Part shown: positions 36,092 through 47,800 of the stretch, piece by piece | Position numbering within the stretch: position 1 is the first letter of the stretch | Layout of the letters: each line of letters starts with the position of its first letter | Origin: Coniella vitis | Taxonomy: Eukaryota > Ascomycota > Sordariomycetes > Diaporthales > Schizoparmaceae | Direction of reading: 5' to 3' | Assembly (NCBI GenBank): GCA_011317545.1 | Contig: WUJK01000007.1 | Location: forward strand, 744,001-808,000 | DNA: 64,000 nucleotides | Notes under the pieces: generated by a model | Databases searched by the model: none | What the model was told of the DNA's origin: nothing | The model's input: the letters and a program-made list of their open reading frames with translations, nothing else | Translations under genes and position numbers: made by a program

Positions 36092-39083
36092 TGTGATTGA
36101 TTCTCAGTTCAGAGGTGTAGAGAATGACCAGGAAACGGTTATATTCGTTATCAAAAGCCGGCTGGTAGGCAAGGACAGCAAGCTGGAGTGACAGGTTCAA
36201 GCACTGTTGACGGCACGGATTCCAAGAACGTTGAGGCCGTCGTGAAACCAAACAAGCCCAGCACGAGGACGGGGCCTTATTTGCTACAATAAGCGAGAGG
36301 TTTACTTGTTTCTTATATATATGCTTCGTCTCGCCGATCCCACCACCACCACCACCATCTCCACAGCCAGCACTCGTCACCGAGCATTTCTCGCACGTGA
36401 AAGAAGGGCTTGTGTGTCCCGGTGGGTGTGGACGCAGGGCAGCAGGGCGTGCTGCGGTCACTCAATGCGCTTCAATGCCGTGGCCGCTTGCTTGCCCACT
36501 TGCCAGCCCACTTGCCAGACGGTGTGTCCATGAATGCAAATAGTCTTTTACCCCAAGCTGTCAAGCCATGTCGAATCAGAGAAAGCTGGCTTGCAACCAG
36601 CCAGTCACAGTGTCGAGGAAGAAGGGCGACATGTTCCAAAAGAGGCTTGACCACCCGCTTCGCTCGGGCAATGCAGCCCCCGTCACCAGGCCCGTCTTTT
36701 CCCCACCACACCCTTTTCCGGGCGCGCTCGGCAATTGGGTGCAATCGCATACTATGTACATGGTATCTGTCAAACCACAGCCCGTGCATCATCCTACAGA
36801 GTATCGAGTGCACATACGAGAGCTTGGCTCCTCGCTCGGCTGACTGGCACTGGACGGTGTGGGCAAAACCAACGCATGAGATGCCCATCTCCAGGCGCGC
36901 GATGCGACCCTGCGTTCCTGGGCCTCGTGGACCTGGTGAGAGGGTCTCGTCCGGAACGGGCAGGAGGGCAAGCAAGTACATAGTAAGTAGATGCAAGAGA
37001 TGGGCGTGTTTCAATTTATTGGCTCGTTCAGCTTTTGCAAAGGGTGCCTCGACCTCGTCCTCTACTCTAGAAGTCTCGGTCGGTACTTGGTATTTTATCT
37101 TCTTTTCTTTTGGTGGCCCGTCTCCTCTGAAGGGATATATGATATGTGTGCTAACTCAGAGCCCCCCAACCACCCCGCAGCATGCATTCTTCGAGGGCAG
37201 ATGCGACTTGGACCCAGGCAGTGAGTGAGTGGGTGGGTGAGTGGGCGAGTGAGTGGATGGATAATAAATCTTAATTCGGGGTCGGCTGCTACCGAGAAGC
37301 TTATCACTTCAGCCAGCAGGAGGCGTGCTGACCGCCATGTGGGCGGTCCCTGGGCACCTGGCAGGCCCGCGGAAGATGAAGGCGTGTCTTGTTCTTTGGC
37401 CTGGGTTTGTTGTTGGAGGGGGCAGGTCAGCAATCCGGGTCGATCCGAGTTCACAAAGTGATGTTGACTTTGAGCCTCGCTTGCGTCGCATCTCACTTGG
37501 TTTGGTTTGGTTTAAGCTGTCAAGGCAAGACGAAGGTTAGTTTGACAGCTCCTTTGCGCAACAGGGGAGAACATGGATAGATGGAGGCATGAGTAAGGTA
37601 TATACTGGATACGGGGATATGGAGCAACTCAATTCTCTTTGCCTGCATCGTGTGGGATTCAGCCAGGGGGAAAACCGTTTGACTTCCATGTCGGAACTTG
37701 TGGTGCTGTTGTGGATCGATGGCCTCATTGACCACGGCATCCTGTCTGGGACCTGCGCAGAGATACAAATGCGCGTGTCCATCGATATTGCTTCGGTCAA
37801 GCAAATGGCCCAATATCCGAGCGTCGGAGGCCGAACGTGCATGTAAGTCTGCATGTCGTCTTGATAGAACAATTGCGTCAGTGAAATATTGATGCAGCGA
37901 TAAGTTCAGAGACTATTTTCCTTTTCTTTTTCTTTTGTCTTTTCCCTCCAGATAGGTATAAGTGAGATTGCATGGCTCTGTGTTCAAAAGTTATGCAGGG
38001 TAGATTATGATTAACATATTTCTTTATTTCTCTAGGGCCCTATAAGTTGGCGGCAGTGCAACTCTAATAGGGAATTCCATGCTATTGAATGCTTCGCCAA
38101 CATCGATAGTTCCAACTCCATCTGCCATGATATGGTCCTGTTCTTGTATAGCAGTGGAAGCAATGAACTTGAGATTGCACAGCCAAGTATGCTGCCTCAC
38201 CTCTTGTGCTTATGAGTCCTTACAATCCTCGTGCAAACTGCTAGCGAACCTGTCAACAGGACTGACTCCTTACAGCATGTTACTTAGCCACTATAACGGC
38301 TGGCTGTTCTGTTTCAACAAGCTCCACGCTCTGCGACCTCGTCCGTAGGTGTTCACTCAACAAAGCAGCTAACCATACCCGTCATGATGGGCAGTAAATT
38401 GCATGGTAAGCACTTGGCAGTCTCTAGGACTCCTCGACCAGATAATCAGTAACGTCTTGCCTTGGATCGTTAAAAGTGGTGACCGGATTCTCTCGCATAC
38501 CCTCGAACTGACTCGGTCCAGACTATAAAGCGGCCCTCACCAGAGCCTCGAGAACCAGGTATGCTGCTTACCCTGGCAGGCCCAGCCAATAAGCAGACTG
38601 GGCCAGATACTGTCATTTGGATAATCTCATGACAGCTTCACATGTCTGTGTATGAGAGAGCTCGGTGGAAAGTCACTTTGCAGTCTTCCCCGGTATTTCA
38701 TCGATCTGTTGAGCCAATAATGACGCCCCACTGACGTAACGCAACGCCTCCAAACAGTTGGCACTCGTCTTCAATCCGGCGCAGGCTTTCGTTCACCCCC
38801 CTGCGCAACCACCAACTCCCAACAAGCACGCTGAAGCAAAAGCAAAAAACCACAAGCAGTCTGACACGGGAACCAAACGCTTCGCCAGCAGGTGTGAGAG
38901 CCGAAACAAGCAGACGACCGACCAGCTTTAGCACCGCATTCTTGGAGCACAGCCCGAGTCACCAGGCCTTTGGTTCCGCACGTTACAGTTTCACAATAAC
39001 ACCATCAGACCCATCACCAGACCAAAAAGAAAGGCCGAGTTTGCTCTCTATTATTCATTGACCAGCGCCCTCAGCATCTCAAA
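36092..39083. other. 3.0 kb divergent intergenic region
   Basis: No supported gene. A 272-codon open frame at 36410-37228 has composition and context like random GC-rich DNA. Features seen are TACTATGTA/TACATAGTA words at 36750 and 36977 and a GAGT/GGGT-rich repeat at about 37219-37258. Confidence 0.5.
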
Positions 39084-40169
39084 ATGGAGTCTTGCCATGT
39101 TGCAGGCGACGAGCGCACAGCCAAGAGCAAGGTCCTCGAAACAGGCGCCGCCCTCACCCAGGTAAGGCATAATCGCCTTGCCGCCCCATATCGTGTCACT
39201 GACCAGCTCTAAACATCTTGCTCTGGTAGGATTTTGCGCCTGTCAAGTCCATCTGCGCCCATCTGAACGCATTTCACGTCTATGCCGACGACCCCAAGCG
39301 CTTCGTCGAAGCCAATCACTACTGCAGCCATCTGACTGAAGGTGCGTTCCGTGGCTGGGTCGCCCATAATTCAGGCGATTGCTGCTTCATCATCATCATC
39401 ATCAGCAAAACAACTGAAATCAAACTAACCATTGACCCAAAAATGGCACCCCTTGCACAGATGTTCGCCAGTGCATTCTCTATGACAGCCCCGATCCAGG
39501 CGCCCGGCTCATTGGCATCGAGTACATGATTACCCCCAAGCTCTACGAGACGCTCGACGCGGAGGAGCGCAAGCTTTGGCACAGTCATGTATTTGAGGTC
39601 AAGTCTGGCATGCTCATCATGCCACAGCCATCTGTCCTTGTACCTCAGTAAGTTTAGCTGGAGTGAAACCGTCTCGTGCATTTCTGAGGACATGTGTGCT
39701 GAGGCTTTGGGCGTCAAAGAGCGGCTTGGGAAAAGGCCGAGACTGCAGAGATGGAGGATGTCGTTGAGCTGTATGGAAAAGTAAGCAGCGGGTGCCACCC
39801 CCCCTTTTTGGAAAAAAGCATAACATCAAGCATACTGCACAGTAAAGCTGACATGGGGATGAGCCAGGTCTACCACTTGTGGCAGGTTGACAAGGGCCAC
39901 AAGATTCCCCTGGGAGAGCCAAAGTTGATGACCAGTTTCAGTAAGTTTGACTCGTCGATATCGAACCCGCCCCAGGCATATCACGGCCTTGCGGGCACAT
40001 GGAGAGTGCTAACACGCTTGCAGCCAAATCTGAACAAATGCCCGAATTCGAAAAGGTGGTGGGCGAGCGGGATGCCAGGTTTGGCTCGGACTGGAAGAGA
40101 AACAAGCAGATCCGGGAGCACATCAAGGAGCCAGAAATTCACCCTGACGCCGACGCCACCTGGAAGTAA
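39084..40169 (+). CDS. DUF1264 / oil body-associated protein (OBAP)-like protein
   Basis: A soluble protein of 218 residues, built from six exons: 39084-39161, 39230-39341, 39461-39647, 39720-39780, 39868-39940 and 40024-40169. Introns are 68-119 bp, every junction uses GT-AG and the frame closes exactly. The protein carries family landmarks: FAPVKSICAHLNAFHVYADD near the start, IGIEYMI and KLWHSHVFEVKSGML in the middle, then EMEDVVELYGKVYHLWQVDKG and LGEPKLMTSF. Plant members associate with oil bodies; fungal and bacterial members have no firm role. The short exons scatter the protein over several frames. A (CAT)n repeat lies in the second intron. The real start ATG is in the context AAAATGGAG. 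Confidence 0.92.
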
Positions 40170-40755
40170 TCAGGCTCTGGGTCCATGGCGACAGTCAGTA
40201 TGTAAAGATTGCTCAGCATACAGCATCCCTGGTATGGATAGGCTGGCAAATGCAGGATGTCAGCTTGGGGCGAAGGATTCGGGACCCTGGGCGCTTAAAA
40301 CGCGAAATATACTGCAACACATAACAATCAATTGCTCCGCCAAATTCCTACAATCGTCTCACCACTGTAATGCACGTTGTGGCGAGCATTGGGCCCCCAA
40401 ATGTGGCCCCCTGAGAATCAATGTGATGCCTTCGCTCGAGTTGTCAGCCTGCTGCCTGATACCACACTTTCTTTTTGCTTCCGGGACACATGTCGGGGAA
40501 ATTACTGACTTTTCTTTTTCTCATTGCACTTGCTCTTTATTGTCAAACGAAAGTCGGTCCCTCTCGCTTTGCTACCCCCAAGATAATCCATACAGACAAC
40601 CAGTCGGAAACCCACGCCTCCAGAACGGCCAAATATCCCCGGAAAGGCTTGATACACTGATGGCAGCCACTTCAGGCCTTTGCGCATATCCCTCTCACGA
40701 CTAGCGATATCGTCAGACACCATTTTGATCTGGTCCAGAAAGACCGTGGGCGAGC
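40170..40755. other. Intergenic region with a signal-peptide-like open frame
   Basis: Between the OBAP-like and membrane-protein genes. A short + strand open frame begins at an ATG near 40490 and reads MSGKLLTFLFLIALALYCQT, a convincing secretory signal. It may be the true first exon of the downstream membrane protein. Confidence 0.45.
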
Positions 40756-42773
40756 ATGGATGGTACATCTTGTTTCCACACTGAACTTGTCATCTATTCG
40801 TTTGCAGACAGCTACAATGAATACTACCAGCCTTTGTTCGCCGCCGATCGCACGCTGCAATTAGAGGATTTGATCCACAGCGAAGACCAGTACGATAGCA
40901 TCCTTCCAGAATGCTACGAATACTACGAGGCGGGCAAAGCATCGATCGAGATAAATGCGCCAAGCTGCGCGGTGGACTCGACGGCGGCTCTCACATCGGC
41001 CTATGGCGACTGCTCGACCACCTGTCAAGACCCAGCCACTCTCTTCCTACCGTTCAACTTGAGGCCGTGTTTTAGCCTGGGTATGGCAGCAATGCTGCTA
41101 CAGAACGGAACGCATTACTTGAACGAATCATACCCAGAGACACAGGCCGCAATACAGGATTTGCAGCTGGGAAACCTGACGGCCTGGGACGGGACCAGCA
41201 TTGTCCAGAACACCGTCGATTGCTTGGTTGCCTCCTGCTCTGGGAATAACCTGACAAGCTGTTCGAGCGCCTTGCTCGATCTCGCCGACTCAACTGTGAA
41301 CATTGACAACTTGCTCAACATCACCTTGGCATTCCAGCATTATTGCGACAATGTGCCGGCCCAGTACAACTCAGACATCGCTGGCCCGGGCGTGATGCTG
41401 TCCTACGAAATGCAGGTGGTGGGTGCCATCGTATTCTGGCTAGCGATCAAGGCTTTCACCACATGGCTGCGTATAGTGGCCTGGCCCTTTTTCGTGTTTG
41501 CCAAGAGGTCGTCTGTCTTGGAGGCTGATCCGAACCTCATGGTCGCGGCGCCCAACCCGCCCGGGCGGATGCGGAATGCATGGACACGAGCAAGCAAGGT
41601 GCAAAAGTCCCTTCGCCGGCTTCGACTCCACGCGGCCCTTGTTCTGACGCTCGTCGAGTTCCAAGAGACGCAGTGCTTCCTCATTGGCGCCATCCAGGTC
41701 GCGTCGCTCGTGACGTTCCGGTCCGGCCGCTCGAACAACAATCCCATTTCGTCGTTCCAGGAAGCGATTACGAACAATCAGATGGTCATCATGCTGGGCA
41801 TTAATGGAATATACCCCATTGTCTTGGTACAGACTGTTCTCCGGCGCTACGACAGGAGAGGCGCCTACTTGCTCGGCCTTCTTTGGATCAACATCGTCCT
41901 CGCAATCGTGATAGGTAGGAAGAAGAACGAGCTGCTTTCGACTTTTGACAGCGCCTTCAACATGATCAAGGATCAAGGGACCATTTCGGAGTGCGGCGGC
42001 AACCCAAACCCCATGACATACTGCAACGTGGACATGGCAGTAAGCGGCACGGAGACCTACGACATCCTGCTTGTACTCTGTACGGCATCCTTCCTGACCA
42101 TCGATCGTTTCATACCCTTGCTGCGACAGTCGCATTTCTTGAAGAGGTTTGTGGCAAGAACGGCGTGTGTTTGGTACTACGAGCAGCACAAGTGGTTGAG
42201 GGTCGTCGTCAAGACATTTGGGGCGATGGTCTGGCTGGGCTGGAGTGTGATTGATGGCTTTTTGCTCTTGTTCATCACCTCGTACATGGTGAATCTGCTC
42301 AACGATCAATCGATGATGAACAGCGATGCCGCTTCAGGCTCCCAAACTTGGACGTTTGGGCAGCTGATTGCTGTGCTCGTGTGGCTGCCAGTCGCGACCA
42401 AGTTTGTCTATTACATTCTTTTGTACGTATCACTTGGCGTCACTTCTTGTCTTCTTCATCTTCTTATATCTCCGTTGGCTTTCTGTAAAAACAAAAAACC
42501 ACTGCTCGGTTTTGTTACCGCATCGGCTAATCAAACATTTATCACAGTGGAGTCGAAGATAGTATCGCTGAAAAGCTCGACCATGATCGTGGTGTCGCAC
42601 ACAAGGATCAACCGAATTTCCCTGATCGCAACAATGGTATACTGCATGCGTCGCTGGAGACGGACGATTTGTTGCAACCGACACCGGATGTGCCCCCTCC
42701 CCACTACAGCCGGACGAAACGCAGCGCGACTCTGGCTACCAAGGCCTCGTATTTCTCTCTACGGAGCCTCTAG
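40756..42773 (+). CDS. Polytopic membrane protein of unknown function, glycosylated extracellular N-terminal domain
   Basis: Not recognised as a named family. The open frame runs from 40756 to the GTACGT donor after 42422, then 42548-42773 after a 125-bp intron. Reading through the donor instead gives a false, Arg-rich tail. Residues ~20-215 are Cys-rich with several N-x-S/T sites, as in an extracellular domain. About seven hydrophobic segments follow, including VVGAIVFWLAIKAF, LIGAIQVASLVTF, MVIMLGINGIYPIVLVQ, LLGLLWINIVLAIVIG, ILLVLCTASFLTIDRF, WLGWSVIDGFLLLFITSY and LIAVLVWLPVATKFVYYI. A short cytosolic tail ends in a Thr/Pro/Ser-rich stretch. A TTTGCAG acceptor-like site lies just after the annotated ATG, so the real first exon is probably upstream and supplies a signal peptide. 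Confidence 0.7.
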
Positions 42774-43260
42774 TTGTTGACTTGTAGATTTCAGTGGTGA
42801 ACCGAGTTGTCCCCAAAAGCTCAAAACTTTGGCAGTTAGCCGGTTTAGTTGAGCTGGCTGGTGTGGGAGTGCTAGAAATGATTACAACGTCGGACATTGT
42901 TGCCAGCGCCGCCATTGCAAAAGTACTGACAAGTGGAGGATGTAACTGTGGTTTGTCTTGGAATAACACGGATAACAATGGTAATCATTGGCAACATGGG
43001 TCCATTGTACATTACTACTGTAAGCTAATATAAAGATAGAAGATCTAAAGAAAACACTATCGAGCATCCTTATTGGCAACCAATGATCAGTAATGGCAAC
43101 ATGATAAATTGGGAAACCCTTTCATCGTTTGCTTGCTGACCTAGGCAAACATTATCTGCCCTGTAGGTTCTCATACAAGGCTATTTGGCATTCAAAGAAA
43201 ACTATGTAGACTGCTAGAACTCCTGTAAAGAAATCATCCCTATCGCTCTCTAACAATCCA
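42774..43260. other. Convergent intergenic region
   Basis: Nearly 490 bp between the membrane protein and the M20D gene. AT-rich; nothing beyond shared 3' flanks was seen. Confidence 0.5.
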
Positions 43261-44839
43261 TCAACCATCCATATCCGAAGTTCCTCCAGACCGAGACATG
43301 TCCGCTTTCCACGCATCCTTGACCTCTTGTAGCAGCCCTTCCTTCATAAGCACATCAAGCGCAGTCCCGCATAATGCCTTGGCAACCCCCAGACACCTAT
43401 CAAACGCATCCCTTGTGCCCGCTGCGGCTGCAAACTCCGGATTGTGCGGCCCTTGGCCCTCGGGGCCCGGCACAATGGAGAACCCAACGTGCAGACTCGG
43501 CATCGCATAGCTGACATTCCCCTGGTCTGTACTTGCCCTCGTCAGCCCCCGCGCCAGATCCGCCTCCTGGTCCAGGGGAATCTTGCTCGTCGGCGGCTCA
43601 TAGGGATTCTCCTTGTCGGGGACAAGCCGGTTCCAGTACGCGGTATAGCTCCTCGCCAGCACGCGGTTGGGCACGTGGTTCGCATACTCTTGCAACGGCG
43701 TCACGACGAGCTTCGCCCCCGTGGCCGTGGCGCCCGCCTCGAAACACGCCCCCACTTTCCCCCGGAGCTGCCGCAGGCGGGCCCGCGTGTCGGCACGCAC
43801 GGCAAAGACACCCGCGGCGTACGCGTGGATGATGTTTGGCGCGGCCCCGCCGTCGGTAATGTGGCCCTGGATGATGTCGCCCGGCATCGTCTGCTGGCGC
43901 AGCACGCTGAGCGCGTTGTACGCCGTGACGAGCGCGTCGAGGGCGTTGGTGCCGAGCCAGGGGCTCGCGGCCGCGTGCGCCGCGGTGCCAAAGTACTCGA
44001 CGCGGAAGCGCGCGTAGGCCGTGGTCCGCGTGAGCGCCGAGTCGGGCACGGTGCCGGGGTGCGCCATGAGGCTGATGTCGACGCCGTGGTCGCGGTATGC
44101 GCCGGCGTCGAGGAGCTTGATTTTGCCGCCGCCGCCTTCCTCGGCGGGCGTGCCGAAGAGGATCACTTTGCCGGGGACGTGCGGACGGTGGCGCTTCATG
44201 GCGAGGGCTGTGGCGAGGGCTGCGCCGAGGGAGGCGGTTGCGATGAGGTTGTGGCCGCATGAGTGGCCGATGCCGACAAGGGCGTCTGGATTGGTATTGT
44301 TAGGTGCGCCATCCTTTGTCAAGTCCCATTGGCTCTGATGAGCTAGAAGGAGGGGGGGGGGAACAGTCACCCATTTCCACGTTGAAGGAAACAACCGGGC
44401 CGGGCCGCCCGCTGTCGTACTCGGCCGTCCACGCCGTCTCGAGTCCGTAGACGGAAGATTTGACGAGCCAGCCCTCCTGTGAGCGCATAAACCTCGTGAG
44501 CGTCTCGTGAGCGATGTATTCGTGGAACCCAAGCTCGGGGTTGTCGTGGATCGTCTTGTTGACCAGCCAGAGCTGCTCGGCGAGGTCGTCTACATGCGCG
44601 CTGGCCGCCCACAAAGCCTCGGGCTCCATGGGAGGGTCTGTGGCGAGAGCTTGTCCAGGATGATCTCCGAGCTCTTCAGGCTCGTTCAACGACGAGTTTT
44701 TGGCGTCATTATCGGTTACAGCGTCGCTGTGAGGGGACGACTGGTTTTCCCCTTTGCAAAGCTCGCCGTTGCGGAGTGCAGCCGAAAGCGGTGGCACTTC
44801 ATCGTGGGAAATAATGACGAAATCGCCGTCGTAAGCCAT
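43261..44839 (-). CDS. M20D-family amidohydrolase/dipeptidase (PM20D2-like)
   Basis: A cytosolic metal-dependent peptidase or amidase of family M20, subfamily D, probably cleaving a small dipeptide or N-acyl amino acid. Exons 44839-44371 and 44285-43261 give 497 residues; the 85-bp intron (GTGACT…CCAG) rejoins VEM-DALVGIGHSCGHN. Candidate metal ligands and catalytic residues are Cys and His in GHSCGHN (~163-168), Glu-Glu in PAEEGGGGK (~200), His in MAHPG and a C-terminal His in MPSLHVGF (~420). GNVSYAMPSLH resembles the Xaa-Arg dipeptidase group. The first ~75 residues are a low-complexity acidic extension ahead of the catalytic core. Exon 2 is strongly GC-rich, which opens several long antisense shadow frames. 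Confidence 0.93.
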
Positions 44840-47800
44840 AGCTGATGTTCAACCCTGATGCGAAAACTGACAATGTGTACAGTATATAAATGTGGTTAAG
44901 CAAGTAGAATGTTATCGCTCTATCTTATACAAGCACTGCTCCGGCAATCTTGCCTCGTTCTGTTGTCGTCAAGAGGGTTAGGGTTGGTGTAAGCCGGTCC
45001 GGGGATTACCCTTGACGGAGGAAGGCATTCGGACGTCAACGCAATGTGCAAAGTGAACTTTCCTAGTGTTGTAGTGTTATTGTAGTTAGCGATGTGGAAT
45101 GATCAGTGTAGTCACCGACTGAACGGTAAATCTGTAAGTTATTGCTTACGTCGCTCTGCCTACTTGAACGGACTCAAATGCAGTCCCGTTTGCCGGGTCA
45201 GCACAAGATGTTCCTGAACATGACCACGGGCTCATTCACCAAGTTGGACTTCGTCTCATCAACTGGAAAGATATGGAATGTAGCTGTACGTTGTCATTCC
45301 CTCAAAGCCGCTTCTTTTCAACGGTCAATTGTATGTGTCGAGGCATAATCACAACATGACAGATTTCAAGCATCCCTAGACAGGCGCAGGTTATTAGATA
45401 CGTTTTGAACAAAGATTATCCGATTACTCAGTCTCAGTGACAAGTGGCTAAATCAACTATCCATATCTTTCAGATCTTGAAGTTGTGTGGGCTTGTTTAC
45501 TGTGACGTCTGTTTGAGATGAACAATGTCAGACATCAGATATCGAGTGAGTTAATTTCAAGGATGAGAAGGAGTGTTCAGCCATCAGGGACCCAGGAAAG
45601 GGCCCTCAAGTAACTAAGCATCTAGCCAGCGAATAGCTCTTTTTACCGATATACCTAATACCAAGGTTGGAGAGTATTGGCGCGTTGATGTTGATCCATC
45701 TTGATAATAAGGTGGGGAAGGAAATGATTCGAAGTGAAAGAGCGTAGATGCAATCAATATCAGGCTTATACGACACAAGATACCGCCATTGCATTAGTTT
45801 CCAACCGCTCGAAGCACATGCTCTCTGTCACCTGCAGCAAGGAAAAGAATCTGTATATGTACGCAAATATGCAAACTCTAGAGACATTTAGAGCCAGACC
45901 CCCTATGGCACGTGAAATCTCGCATATCTGAGTGACATCTGCATTTTCTACGCTTGTGACGTCTGCAACCCTTTTATTCGAGCGTGCATACATGATACAT
46001 CCCAGCTGAAAAAGAAATGCTAGCCCACATGAGCCTATCAAGGCGGGGGAGATGGGCGGGAAGCCTTTGGGGAGCGTCAGTGATCATGCTGCAGTTACTA
46101 TGTACATCACGCACGTGGAAGGACAAAGTGGATGGATGTTGTATGTAGTCTACACGCTTGAACTTGCTCCATCGTCTGGCCTTGTTGCATATCAAGGCGG
46201 CTACGCATGGAAGCGTCGTGCCAATGGAACGGCGGCTATGTACGTCACAGTGTGAAGACTGATAAGGCTGCATACATGATACACAGGTAGGCGCAAGATG
46301 TTATGATTTTGCATGCATAGATCGCAGCAATGTTCTATATCATGGTGGCGCAGCTGTACGATGAGGTTGTCACGCAGATAAACGTCGTGGGGGTCTGATG
46401 TGCTCTGCATATGTTGGTGGAGGTGCGGGAGATCTTGCAGAATGATGGTCTGTATACATATTCAGAGACGTAAGATTGGCACAGATATAGGGTGAACTTC
46501 CATTGTCCATTAAAATAACATACCGACTTGTTCTTTTTCCTGTATCGCGAGATTCAAATAGCCACAGGGCACAAAACTTGTTTTGAGGCCATGTGCCAGT
46601 ATGTGTTTATGTGATATGTACATAACTTCTTTACACCAGATGCCTGAAGAATGACCTACTGTACTGAGATTAAATATGTGCATCTAGAATTGTACTAACC
46701 CATTTGTCGCTAAAAACTGTTGCATAAGGGCTATATACTACGATATGTCGTGGGGAAATGTTCCCTTTGCCTTGAGCACTCACCTCACTGACTGAATACA
46801 CTTTACGTACTGCCAAGCTGGCAATGCATCCATATCCCAACCGCCACGTGCTACCAGGTTCTCAGATTTCATTGAAAAAACACATCTGACATGCAGTCTG
46901 AACCTATCAAGAGTATATCTAAGGTACGTGAGAGGGTCAGGGTTCCGCCTGGCTCTCCGACTGCCACGACCTACCTGGTTACACGGGGATATTATTATCT
47001 AGCCGAGCCGCAGCAGTCATGTAGTACATGTCTTTTGATTATACAGAGAGACAGAATTAAGGATGTATTATGAGCTAATGGCGTAGTCTTTTGAGCCAAG
47101 ACAATACCCTTTTTCTTTTACCGAAAAGTCCTTGCTCTCCGCGGCTCAATACTCTGCCGGCATCTGTAAATCTCGGCTTGGAATGTTTTTTCTTTTTTCC
47201 CCTCTTCTGACGCAAACCGAATGATGTGAAAAGAGAATCAGCGGTGATAGTATAACCGTGTAAACAGCAGTTAAAGGCATGTTGGTCGGTGGACTCATCT
47301 TTAGTGCACAGGTATAAGCCTAGATAGATGGAATTGCAAGCAACATTCAAGCTAGTAACCAGGCTCTACTATGGTAGTGAAGATGAGTATTTGAATTATT
47401 AAACCCGCTCCGCTACAATCTGGTTCTCTTGCCGGCATAGTGAGTTCATAACGCCACATTTGTGTATTGTGTCACAGGAGCGGGGGTGACATATGTTCTT
47501 GTAGTCCAATGTGGAACAGATCTAGATATTCTTTCTACTTTATGCAGCTGGTGTAGAAACAGGACACATGACATGCGTACTGCGTGTCTTGCGTGGCCTT
47601 TGACGCGTCAGCATCGGAACCAGTACTGCTCGTACATGCGATGCTTCTGCAAAATGTCTGTGACACCTTCACTTTGACTGAAGGTGACCTTCTTCATTTG
47701 ATTACGTGGTAACATCTTTAGGTCCAGATTTTGCAAAGGCAAGCCTCTTAGTACAAATCAGTGACAAATGTCTCCAAGGTATGAGAAGGGAGAAAGCACG

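Noticed and set aside
36410..37228. A 272-codon open frame on the + strand
   Set aside because: No domain, signal or splice-consistent extension, and a composition rich in Arg, Ser, Cys and Trp typical of random GC-rich frames. It overlaps another long frame on the opposite strand.
43444..44262. Antisense 272-codon frame in the M20D gene
   Set aside because: Explained by high third-position GC in the M20D exon; no recognisable domain.
47664..47686. 8-bp hairpin CACCTTCA…TGAAGGTG with a 7-nt loop
   Set aside because: Stable enough to notice, but isolated in gene-free DNA with no U tract, gene end or second copy; not assigned a role.
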